From Ruminococcaceae bacterium UBA5391 (GTDB taxonomy: Bacteria > Bacillota > Clostridia > Oscillospirales > Acutalibacteraceae), in the NCBI GenBank assembly GCA_002410755.1, contig DHOL01000061.1, positions 1-13,790 on the forward strand: a stretch of 13,790 nucleotides of DNA. The letters are read 5' to 3'. Shown piece by piece: positions 1 through 6,538 of the stretch. The translations under genes and the position numbers were made by a program. Positions within the stretch are counted from its first letter, which is position 1. Each line of letters starts with the position of its first letter. A model generated the notes under the pieces. That model did no database searches, was not told the origin of the DNA, and saw nothing but the letters and a program-made list of their open reading frames with translations.

Positions 1-11
1 GGTGTAAAGCA

Positions 12-52
12 CAAAAAAACGCTGGATACGGACAGCGTCCATATCCAGCGTT
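12..52 (-). terminator. Strong intrinsic terminator of the small RNA
   Basis: On the minus strand a 16-bp stem (arms at 37-52 and 18-33, one U-G wobble) closes a 3-nt GCU loop and is followed directly by seven T residues (complement of 13-19). This is a textbook rho-independent terminator for leftward transcription. Confidence 0.9.
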
Positions 53-225
53 CCGAAGCACAGCACAGAACTTATTGCGGAACCCCCTGTACAAAAAGCA
101 GAACAGGCGGTATAATAAGAACCGCAATGTGCCGATTATTCGGTTGCGTATGGAGCCTAGCTCTCCGTATGCAGGAAGTAGATGTTCTAGCGTCTGCTTC
201 TGCATTGCACTTTTTGTGCCCTACA
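12..225 (-). ncRNA. Candidate structured small RNA (unidentified family)
   Basis: The minus strand has a promoter at 232-259 and an intrinsic terminator at 12-52, giving a predicted transcript of about 210 nt. The enclosed sequence is rich in self-complementarity. A 5' hairpin has GCAC/GUGC arms around AAAAA. An imperfect GCAG..CUGC hairpin lies near 176-205. A GGAG/CUCC hairpin with symmetric A-C mismatches lies near 147-173. A CGCAA/UUGCG hairpin encloses CCG/CGG near 122-148, and GUUCCG pairs with CGGAAC just before the terminator. A longer-range pairing is also possible: ACAAAAAG, CAGAA and CAG in the 5' part against the contiguous CUGUUCUGCUUUUUGU near 90-106, bridging two bulges. No protein on either strand looks real (a 63-codon plus-strand frame at 75-266 has no family look). 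I do not recognise the RNA family; 6S-like or a Clostridia ornate RNA such as raiA are possibilities only. Confidence 0.6.
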
Positions 226-231
226 AGGGTA

Positions 232-259
232 ATTATACCTCTTTTGGGAAGATAGTCAA
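232..259 (-). promoter_or_regulatory. Near-consensus sigma-A promoter for the small RNA
   Basis: The minus strand has TTGACT (complement of 254-259), a 16-nt spacer and a perfect TATAAT (complement of 232-237). Transcription should start near 224-226. The -35 region and its flanks (TCCCTTGACTATCTT) recur exactly at the promoter upstream of the acetyltransferase near 10853-10880. Confidence 0.8.
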
Positions 260-395
260 GGGATAATTTGGCATTGTCAGCCCTTTCAAGACGTTTTTCT
301 GTAGGGTGATATAGCCCCGCAGAGGCATGTGATTTGTATCGGCTTCCTTTACCGTTCAGGAAGAAAATACGGCAGACGGAAGCCGTGGAAGACTT

Positions 396-566
396 TTAAA
401 CCAATGCTCCCTTTATAAGAGACCGTGTCTTTATTTCACGGTCTCTTATAAAGGGAGCAATTCCGGAATACGCCTGTTTTTTGTTCCGATAAGTTTGCCC
501 GCGTTCATCCAGCAATTCCAAAGCGTCTTGCGGGACAACTTTTACCCCACTTTTCCCTTTTGAAAA
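396..566 (-). pseudogene. Possible coding remnant, unknown protein
   Basis: One minus-strand frame stays open from about 566 to a TAA at 396-398. It reads with protein-like composition, for example VVPQDALELLDERG followed by QTYRNKKQAYSG and then IAPF. It has no start codon or ribosome-binding site, because its upstream end runs into the permease gene in another frame. Its last 20 or so codons are encoded by the inverted repeat at 405-459. It could be the 3' end of a lost gene or a chance open frame. I do not recognise the family. Confidence 0.25.
405..459. repeat. 23-bp perfect inverted repeat
   Basis: Arms 405-427 and 437-459 are perfectly complementary (23 bp) around a 9-nt loop (TCTTTATTT). 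Neither side has an immediate T-run. It lies about 110 nt downstream of the ABC-2 permease stop, so it may end or stabilise that transcript, or be a small palindromic repeat element. Confidence 0.85.
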
Positions 567-567
567 A

Positions 568-1191
568 TTATAGCTCCTTATTTTCCACTATCCGGCAGGA
601 GATTAAATAGGAGCCGATAAAGATTAGGGCTACGATAAATGGCAGGGACCAGCTTATACGGGTGATTGCCTCTTCCCCTAACGTGTTTAAATGCGCCTGC
701 CTTATGAGGGGAGTAAAAATCATCGGCACGGCAATCCCAATGATGAGACAGATCAGCCACGCTTTTTGTACGCCGAATCTGTAAACGAACGGCAATATAA
801 CGGAGCATATCGTTATGCCAATACCGGCGCAAGCAGCAAGTGTAAGAAGCGTTTCACTAAAATTTTCCATTCCCTGAAAAGCAAAAGCAAAAATTCCTGA
901 AATCAATGTCACGGCAGCCGTCATGAAAAGCAAAAAAACATATTTTTCAAGGACAATCTGCTTTTTCCTAACCGGCAGTGAAAAAGCATAAATATCCCAT
1001 TTGGAGCCTTCATCGAACGCAAACGTGTTAATCACAACGACAAGTGTCACCGCAACAGCCAATCCGCTGATAGCCGTCATAGCGCCGCCTTTCGACATAA
1101 CAGCGAATGCCACGAAAAATATTAAGAGTACCAGAAGCGCTCTGCCCTGCTGTTTTAAATACAGAAAATCCTTAATAAGAAGCCCTTTCAT
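568..1191 (-). CDS. ABC-2 type transporter permease
   Basis: The 207-residue protein is an integral membrane permease, the partner of the ATPase encoded just upstream. Its N-terminus (MKGLLIKDFLYLKQQGR) and length fit the short ABC-2 permease family (ABC2_membrane_5 type) found in YtrA-controlled cassettes. About six hydrophobic segments are visible, near residues 18-36, 38-55, 85-105, 115-135, 142-162 and 180-200. The start ATG overlaps the ATPase stop by 4 nt (ATGA at 1188-1191), indicating translational coupling. No typical terminator follows directly; the nearest candidate is the inverted repeat at 405-459. Such transporters often confer resistance to cell-envelope antibiotics or respond to wall stress; the substrate here cannot be read from sequence. 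Confidence 0.88.
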   Translation of the reverse strand: MKGLLIKDFLYLKQQGRALLVLLIFFVAFAVMSKGGAMTAISGLAVAVTLVVVINTFAFDEGSKWDIYAFSLPVRKKQIVLEKYVFLLFMTAAVTLISGIFAFAFQGMENFSETLLTLAACAGIGITICSVILPFVYRFGVQKAWLICLIIGIAVPMIFTPLIRQAHLNTLGEEAITRISWSLPFIVALIFIGSYLISCRIVENKEL

Positions 1192-2060
1192 ACTTTTTCC
1201 CCCTTAATATAAAACAGCATGATTTCGTCAAGTGTTGCATTGTCCACAATGCAATCCGGATATTTCCGCTTTACCTGTGCCTTATTCTTTACAAGTGCCT
1301 CACACTCAAAACTGCCTTTGCGCCAGCGCAGGAAGTCCGAGTGGTCAAGGTTCGGGAATTCAGAAGCGCCGCACTTCAAAATGCCGAAGTTGTCCGCAAG
1401 CTCATCCTTCGAGCTGCTGAAAACGATACTCCCATTATGGATAAACGTGACATAATCCGCCACTTTTTCAAGGTCTGACGTGATGTGTGACGAAAACAGC
1501 ACACCGCATTTTTCGTCCTGTATAAAATTAAGGAAAACGTCAAGTATTTCGCTCCGCATGACCGGGTCAAGGCCGCTTGTCGCCTCGTCGAGAATCAAAA
1601 GGCGCGGGTGGTGCGAAAGGGCACTCGCAATCGAAAGCTTCATTTTCATTCCCTTGGAAAATTCTTTTATCCTTTTGTTCCTCGGCAGGGACAAATTCCT
1701 TAAATATTGAGCATACAGGGAAGAATCCCATGTTTTATAAACGTTTTTTAAGATTTTTTCTATATCTTCTACGGTAAATCCACCGTAAAAATAGCTTTCA
1801 TCGAACACGGTGCCTATCTGCGATTTGATTTTGATTTCGTCTTTTATGTTATCCATCCCGAAAATCCGGATTTTCCCACCGTCCCGTTTTACTTCGTTGA
1901 GCAAGAGCTTAATGGTCGTTGTTTTCCCTGCCCCATTTTCACCGATAAATCCCATGATGCTGCCTTCCGGCAATGAAAAGTTTACGTTCTTCAGCGAGAA
2001 CGTATTGTAATTTTTACAGAGATTGCGCACCTCAATCATATTTTCCATATGGACTTTCAT
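1188..2060 (-). CDS. ABC transporter ATP-binding protein (YtrB/BcrA-like)
   Basis: The 290-residue cytoplasmic ATPase energises the ABC-2 permease encoded next to it. Visible motifs are Walker A GENGAGKTT (residues about 40-48), a signature with the variant FSKGMK (about 132-137), Walker B LLILDEATSGLD (about 155-166) and the switch histidine in SSHI (about 190). All catalytic residues are present. It is sandwiched in an operon by ATGA overlaps with the upstream regulator (2057-2060) and the downstream permease (1188-1191). The ATG at 2060 directly abuts a GGAAGGA sequence. An in-frame ATG at 2048 (MENMIEV...) lies 12 nt from that sequence and matches where relatives usually begin, so the true start may be four codons later. 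The family covers export of, or resistance to, peptides and envelope-active compounds. Confidence 0.92.
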   Translation of the reverse strand: MKVHMENMIEVRNLCKNYNTFSLKNVNFSLPEGSIMGFIGENGAGKTTTIKLLLNEVKRDGGKIRIFGMDNIKDEIKIKSQIGTVFDESYFYGGFTVEDIEKILKNVYKTWDSSLYAQYLRNLSLPRNKRIKEFSKGMKMKLSIASALSHHPRLLILDEATSGLDPVMRSEILDVFLNFIQDEKCGVLFSSHITSDLEKVADYVTFIHNGSIVFSSSKDELADNFGILKCGASEFPNLDHSDFLRWRKGSFECEALVKNKAQVKRKYPDCIVDNATLDEIMLFYIKGEKV

Positions 2061-2437
2061 TCCTTCCCGTCACCATAAAGTAAGGACAACATTTCGGTCA
2101 GTTCCTTTAAAGTAATGTCGCCCTGTTTTGCAATGTCCACGGCGCCTTGCAGCAGTTCTTCAGCTTTTCTAAGCTGTTCTTCCCGTATGAACTCCATGTT
2201 TTTCGCCGCTACGAAGCTGCCCTTGCCCGCAACGGTTTCAATAAAACCGTCCCGCTCCAGTTCCGCGTATGCACGTTTTGTCGTGATAACGCTTATATGG
2301 AGGTCTTTCGCCAAAAGCCGCATGGATGGCAGCGCTTCGCCCGGCTGAAGTTCACCCATTATTATTTTGCTCTTTATCTGCCCGGCTATCTGGCTGTAGA
2401 TGGGATCTAAGCTTGAATTGCTTATTACAATGTCCAT
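2057..2437 (-). CDS. GntR family (YtrA subfamily) transcriptional regulator
   Basis: This is a small DNA-binding repressor of 126 residues from the ATG at 2437. A winged-helix GntR domain spans about residues 8-72 (PIYSQIAGQIKSKI, then PGEALPSMRLLAKDL and TTKRAYAELERDGF, ending GKGSF). A short helical tail of about 50 residues follows, typical of the YtrA subfamily rather than the ligand-binding FadR or HutC types. The protein start MDIVISNSS..PIYSQI aligns with relatives, so the ATG at 2437 is preferred. A GTG at 2452 would add five residues; neither start has a strong ribosome-binding site. It is the first gene of an operon with an ATPase and permease that it probably represses, and a palindrome over its own promoter (2489-2508) suggests autoregulation. 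Confidence 0.9.
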   Translation of the reverse strand: MDIVISNSSLDPIYSQIAGQIKSKIIMGELQPGEALPSMRLLAKDLHISVITTKRAYAELERDGFIETVAGKGSFVAAKNMEFIREEQLRKAEELLQGAVDIAKQGDITLKELTEMLSLLYGDGKE

Positions 2438-2488
2438 TCCGCTCAAAATCACCGTCCGCTCTTTGTAAATATGCAGTATATTCTGTAT

Positions 2489-2508
2489 ATATCATATATA
2501 TATGGTAT
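2489..2508. promoter_or_regulatory. Probable operator of the GntR regulator
   Basis: A 20-bp palindrome with a single mismatched pair (ATATCATATA then TATATGGTAT) overlaps the -10 element of the minus-strand promoter. Binding of the repressor here would block its own operon. Basis: symmetry and position; binding is inferred. Confidence 0.6.
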
Positions 2509-2530
2509 CATCAGTGATTACAGCTGTCAA
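2502..2530 (-). promoter_or_regulatory. Promoter of the GntR-ABC operon
   Basis: The minus strand has a consensus TTGACA (complement of 2525-2530), a 17-nt spacer and a weak -10 TACCAT (complement of 2502-2507). The start point would be near 2495, giving a leader of about 60 nt. Confidence 0.65.
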
Positions 2531-2792
2531 GACAAAATTTTACCGCTTAAAAAATTGCCCGAATAAGGCTCAACATTTGTTAAAACAGTACCTGTCTTTC
2601 AGTTTTCCAGACAGGCCCTTGGAGAAACGAGAAATCCCTTTCAGCTATGAAGGGAAGCCATACCCTGCCTTCTGTCCGACAAAATAACTTGTATTATTCC
2701 AATATCCGGCATATAATTTAAACTATCTGATGATTTTTCATAAGTATTTCGATTTGGAATTGGCTATTATACCGGATTACAGGCGATTTTCC

Positions 2793-2810
2793 AACTGGCT
2801 AAGTCCAGTT
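2793..2810. repeat. Short inverted repeat upstream of the exporter operon
   Basis: AACTGG (2793-2798) and CCAGTT (2805-2810) are perfectly complementary around a 6-nt spacer, about 40 bp upstream of the predicted promoter of the ABC pair. It may be a regulator site. A second small dyad, TTGCCG/CGGCAA at 2887-2901, lies just after the promoter. The rest of 2531-2790 shows no gene: a 61-codon plus-strand frame at 2502-2687 lacks a ribosome-binding site and family features. Confidence 0.4.
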
Positions 2811-2849
2811 GCTCCATGCAGTCCGTGAAAAAGAACATAGTAGTTAACT

Positions 2850-2878
2850 TTGGAATCTTATTTGTAGAAAGTTAAAAT
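2850..2878 (+). promoter_or_regulatory. Probable promoter of the ABC exporter pair
   Basis: TTGGAA (2850-2855), a 17-nt spacer and TAAAAT (2873-2878) form a reasonable sigma-A promoter, placing the start near 2885, about 58 nt before the first gene. Confidence 0.5.
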
Positions 2879-2942
2879 TAGAAATATTGCCGTGTCGGCA
2901 AATCTGATTCTTAGCTAAACATCACACTGGAGGCACTATTCC

Positions 2943-4544
2943 ATGCACCGAAACGATAAACTTGGCTTTGGAAAAACCCTGAAACCGGTATTTTGGGGAA
3001 CGGCCGCGGTAAAAACAATTTCAATCCCCTTTTCCCTCATCACGGCCCAGCTTTTGTCGGACGTAGTTACACAGGCAATTCAGGGGAAAGTTGACGCCGT
3101 TGTAATGAAATCCATCCTGATTTTAGTTTTGCTTCTAAGCTCCATCGCGCTTCAGACCGCAAGCAATACGGCAATCCGCAAGAAGAAGACAAAGGCCCTG
3201 AATCAATGCAGGATTGACTTTCTGGATTCGCTTTTCCGGAATCCCCTTGACCGGCTGTTCCGGGCGGATCACGGGGAACTGACAGAGAATCTGAACAACG
3301 ATATGACGGCGTCCACAAAACGGTTTACGGAACTGTACCCGACCATCCTGTCAAGCACGCTCACTGCTTTTGGCTATCTGCTTTTTCTAATCTTCAAGAG
3401 CCCGATTGCAGCGGTGTCCCTTCTGGCAATCTCTTTTCTTCAGCTTCTGCCTCCGATCATTGTAAAAAAATACATGCAATCCTATTACGATGCAGACCGT
3501 AAAATAGAAGCTGTAGTGACGGATCATCTTCTCGAAGGAATCCGAAACTTTGAAGTAATCAAGCTGTATGGGTTAAAAAACTGGTGGCAGTCCAGACTTG
3601 CCGGTTATCATAAAAAGTATCTCGTGGTCGGGCGAAAGCTCGATGCAGTCCATACAGTCAGAATATCCATGTACCGTATGCTGGACAAAATTCTACAATT
3701 TGGTTCCTATGCCCTGATGGGAATTTACATGATTCTGGGGTACTGCTCAATGGATACTGCGGTTCAGGCAATTTATCTTTCCAGCGGATTGTTTGAGGCG
3801 GTAAAGTCCCTCTTCTCTACCATTCCGGATATCGCAGTGTCAGAAAAGGCGCAGGAAAGAATGGATCGGTGGATTCCGAAAGACAGCGGAAAAGGAGAAG
3901 CACAAGTTCCTGATTCCGAATCCAACACCATCGTGCTGAACGGGTTAAGCTACAGCTGCGAAAACAAGGATATTCTTCACGGGTTAAACTATCAGTTTGA
4001 TGTGGGGCAGAATTATTTAATTGAAGGGAGCAACGGCGCAGGAAAAACGACGCTGTTCAACTTGCTGACCGGGCTGCTTCTTCCGAAAGAGGGAGACGTT
4101 TTGGTCTGCGGAAAGCCTGCGAATCAGCTTGGGGACGATACCCTTTTCAAGACGCTGCTTTACATCCCGCAGAACGACCCGGAATATGGATTCGATGCCC
4201 AAACACTTTTCGCCATGTTTGGCAAAGAACGTCAAGAGGCGCTGAACCAGACCGCGAAGCGGCTGGGCTTAGCGGAAGAAAGAAGAAACGGGTGTGCCAT
4301 CCGGGACCTTTCCGGCGGGGAACGGAAAAAGGTCTTTCTGTCAATCGGTTTCGCCCTTCATCCAAAATGGCTGCTGCTGGATGAGCCGTCAAACAATCTC
4401 GACCAGTATGGGCGGGAGATGCTCTGCGGGATGCTGAAGGAAAGAAATGGCACTATCATTATCAGCCATGACCTTATCTTCCGCGAAGAAATCCATGATA
4501 TCCTGAAATTGAAAAACGGGTGTATCTATCGTGAAGAAAAATAA
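2943..4544 (+). CDS. ABC half-exporter, membrane domain plus ATPase (first of pair)
   Basis: The 533-residue protein has an N-terminal membrane domain of about 300 residues with several hydrophobic helices and a C-terminal nucleotide-binding domain. The order TMD-NBD marks a type I (type IV-fold) exporter half. Motifs are Walker A GSNGAGKTT (about 362-370), a Q-loop in LLYIPQND (about 400), signature LSGGERKK (about 456), Walker B WLLLDEPSNNLD (about 475-486) with the catalytic Glu present, and the switch His in IISHD (about 507). A GGAGG sits 9 nt before the ATG. The next gene overlaps its end by 14 nt and encodes a similar half-transporter, so the pair probably forms a heterodimer. No precursor peptide, protease domain or radical-SAM gene is adjacent, so the substrate is unknown. 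Confidence 0.9.
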   Translation: MHRNDKLGFGKTLKPVFWGTAAVKTISIPFSLITAQLLSDVVTQAIQGKVDAVVMKSILILVLLLSSIALQTASNTAIRKKKTKALNQCRIDFLDSLFRNPLDRLFRADHGELTENLNNDMTASTKRFTELYPTILSSTLTAFGYLLFLIFKSPIAAVSLLAISFLQLLPPIIVKKYMQSYYDADRKIEAVVTDHLLEGIRNFEVIKLYGLKNWWQSRLAGYHKKYLVVGRKLDAVHTVRISMYRMLDKILQFGSYALMGIYMILGYCSMDTAVQAIYLSSGLFEAVKSLFSTIPDIAVSEKAQERMDRWIPKDSGKGEAQVPDSESNTIVLNGLSYSCENKDILHGLNYQFDVGQNYLIEGSNGAGKTTLFNLLTGLLLPKEGDVLVCGKPANQLGDDTLFKTLLYIPQNDPEYGFDAQTLFAMFGKERQEALNQTAKRLGLAEERRNGCAIRDLSGGERKKVFLSIGFALHPKWLLLDEPSNNLDQYGREMLCGMLKERNGTIIISHDLIFREEIHDILKLKNGCIYREEK

Positions 4545-6147
4545 AAAGCAGAAAGCCGAAAAGCGAATTCTAAGGGAGGTCTATCGGGACTGTTCCCGCG
4601 CTATGTGGCTGCCTATGGTTCTGGACACCGCGGAGCAAATTTTGACCGGCATACTGAGCGTGGTAACAGCCAGCATTTTGGGAAAATTCACAGATGCGGC
4701 GTTTCACCTGAACTTGTCCCTGGGGCTGAAAGATGCCGCAATTCTGGCCATATACATCCTGGCAACGGTCATCCTTGTTCCGGCAGTTGGAGAACTTGAC
4801 GCCTTTATCATGCTGAAAAAGGCTCTGGAGCATGACCAGTTAGTCTTCGAACACTATCTGGATAAAGAGCCGGAAAAGGCGATGCAGTATGACTGCGGCG
4901 AACTGCAGTATCAGCTGGAAGATGCACCTTGTACGTTGCGGATTCAGTGGGTTGTACTGCTCGGCATGACACTTTCCATACCGATCAGTCTCGGCTATTT
5001 TTTGTACTCTGCCGGCGGCGTCAGCTGGACATTGACGTGGCTGATGCTCCTCTTAGCCGTGATAAAGCTGACATCGCCGCTGTTTTTCAAAGGGAAAATT
5101 GCCAAATACGATAAACTTGAGCGGGAATACAAAGCGAAACGCAGGGCATACGAGTCTGAAATTACCACGAAGCCGTGCCTGATGAAGCTGTGGGGAATTC
5201 AGAAACCGGTCTGCAGCCGGATCAACCAGTTGTTTGCAGATTATTACCACAAGACCGAGTCCCACTACATCACATGCCAGGTTGCTTCCGAGCAGTCGAA
5301 AGATTTCTTTGACAAAATCACGCAGCTTCTTCTTTTCCTTTTCGGTGCGGTCATGGTGGCAAAGGGGCAGGTGACACCCGGAGGATTTGCATCCATGCTT
5401 GTTTATTTCTCCGTAGTGCAGACGCTCTTTAAAAATATCGGAGATACCATCCAGAATTACCCTATCATGATTAACGCGGCACACCGGGTAGGCGAGCTAT
5501 ATGCGGACAGAGAAACGGATTCCGGCGAACCCCTGAATCATTTCCGGAACATTACGTCGGAAAACATCAGTTTTGCATTCCCTAAAAAAGAAGTATTTCA
5601 CGGCCTGAACTTTTCCATAGAGGCAGGAGACAAAGTCGGCATCTGGGGTGAAAATGGATGCGGAAAATCGACTTTGTGCAAAATCATATCCTCCTTAATC
5701 CATACATACAGCGGGACCATCCGAATCAACGGGATAGACATGAGACAAGTCAGGTTAAAGGACTGGCGCAGCATTCTTGCCTACGCTTCGCAGACTCCGC
5801 GCTTATTTAATACCACGGTACGGGAAAACATCCTCATGGGGAATCCGGATGCAACAAAAGAAGAGGCGGATCGGCTGATGGAGGATTTCGGGATTCTTCC
5901 TCTGGCGGATCGGGTGGTGTCCGCCGATTCCACGCTGTCCGGCGGAGAAAGGCAAAAGATATCAATTGCCAGAGCGCTGCTCAAAAAATCCGAGGTACTG
6001 ATTCTGGATGAGCCTTCCAACCATCTGGACCGGAAGAGTATTGACACCTTAAAGCGCTATATCACGGCAGAGGATAAAACGGTGCTCCTCATCTCCCATG
6101 ATGCTTCTCTTAAGGACGTGGTGACAAGGTCGATTTGCGTCGGATGA
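4531..6147 (+). CDS. ABC half-exporter, membrane domain plus ATPase (second of pair)
   Basis: The 538-residue protein has TMD-NBD architecture like its upstream neighbour: a lysine-rich N-terminus, hydrophobic helices over about residues 20-310, then the ATPase. Motifs are Walker A GENGCGKST (about 371-379), Q-loop YASQTPRLF (about 416-424), signature LSGGERQK (about 469), Walker B VLILDEPSNHLD (about 488-499) and switch His in LISHD (about 521). The start is a GTG at 4531 inside the end of the previous gene (14-nt overlap) with no clear ribosome-binding site, which points to translational coupling. Both members keep a catalytic glutamate after Walker B, whereas many heterodimeric exporters have one degenerate site. 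The substrate is unknown. No convincing terminator is seen after the stop. Confidence 0.9.
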   Translation: MKKNKKQKAEKRILREVYRDCSRAMWLPMVLDTAEQILTGILSVVTASILGKFTDAAFHLNLSLGLKDAAILAIYILATVILVPAVGELDAFIMLKKALEHDQLVFEHYLDKEPEKAMQYDCGELQYQLEDAPCTLRIQWVVLLGMTLSIPISLGYFLYSAGGVSWTLTWLMLLLAVIKLTSPLFFKGKIAKYDKLEREYKAKRRAYESEITTKPCLMKLWGIQKPVCSRINQLFADYYHKTESHYITCQVASEQSKDFFDKITQLLLFLFGAVMVAKGQVTPGGFASMLVYFSVVQTLFKNIGDTIQNYPIMINAAHRVGELYADRETDSGEPLNHFRNITSENISFAFPKKEVFHGLNFSIEAGDKVGIWGENGCGKSTLCKIISSLIHTYSGTIRINGIDMRQVRLKDWRSILAYASQTPRLFNTTVRENILMGNPDATKEEADRLMEDFGILPLADRVVSADSTLSGGERQKISIARALLKKSEVLILDEPSNHLDRKSIDTLKRYITAEDKTVLLISHDASLKDVVTRSICVG

Positions 6148-6410
6148 TATATTTCAATTTCGTGCTTAAAGAAATATTATGGAAGTGCAGAGATTAAACA
6201 CCCCAAAAATGTAATGAAGCATGTCAAATGAAAATAAGGCAGAAGCCCGACACCGTGCGAAACCATGAGAACTTGAATCATTCAACATTTAAAGCGGGAA
6301 ATTGCATTCATAAATAATAATATTTTATTTTGAAAGAAATACTTAGCATTTATGTCTAATCATTTTAGGATAATCTGCACTTTATAACCTGATATTCCAA
6401 AATTTGTGTA
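6148..6410. other. AT-rich intergenic stretch without a recognised gene
   Basis: No open frame here has a ribosome-binding site or family look. The only structure noted is a weak A/T stem (ATATTTC near 6150 with GAAATAT near 6170) lacking a T-run. I see no clear terminator for the exporter operon. Confidence 0.5.
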
Positions 6411-6439
6411 TTGTTTTCTCCTTGGAAGCATGTTAAGAT
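6411..6439 (+). promoter_or_regulatory. Probable promoter of the CAP-domain gene
   Basis: TTGTTT (6411-6416), a 17-nt spacer and TAAGAT (6434-6439). The start point would fall near 6446, at the left edge of a large dyad (6445-6478). Confidence 0.6.
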
Positions 6440-6444
6440 GGGCG

Positions 6445-6478
6445 TGTTAAAGGTTACATATTTGTAACAACTTTAACA
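6445..6478 (+). promoter_or_regulatory. Dyad at the predicted 5' end of the CAP mRNA
   Basis: TGTTAAAG and GTTACA (6445-6458) are complementary to TGTAAC and CTTTAACA (6463-6468, 6471-6478): 14 bp with a 2-nt bulge and a 4-nt loop. It begins at the predicted transcription start. It could be an operator or a 5'-terminal mRNA hairpin. A second near-perfect palindrome, GCATGGT-A-ACCATGC, follows at 6497-6511, just ahead of the ribosome-binding site. Confidence 0.6.
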
Positions 6479-6538
6479 ATTCAGTAACAATGCAGAGCAT
6501 GGTAACCATGCGAATCTTGCAAAAAAGGAGCCTATCTT

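Noticed and set aside
75..266. 63-codon plus-strand frame
   Set aside because: It is antisense to the small-RNA unit and its promoter, has no ribosome-binding site, and shares its C-terminal residues with a frame at 10714-10905 only because both cross the same promoter sequence.
2502..2687. Small plus-strand frame that might be a peptide precursor for the exporter pair
   Set aside because: It starts inside the GntR operator and promoter, has no ribosome-binding site and no leader-peptide features such as a GG cleavage site.
6440..6538. Cyclic dinucleotide riboswitch ahead of the wall genes
   Set aside because: The leader is under 100 nt and lacks the conserved motifs I would expect of ydaO-type or c-di-GMP aptamers; the lysozyme leader (7626-7839) also shows none.
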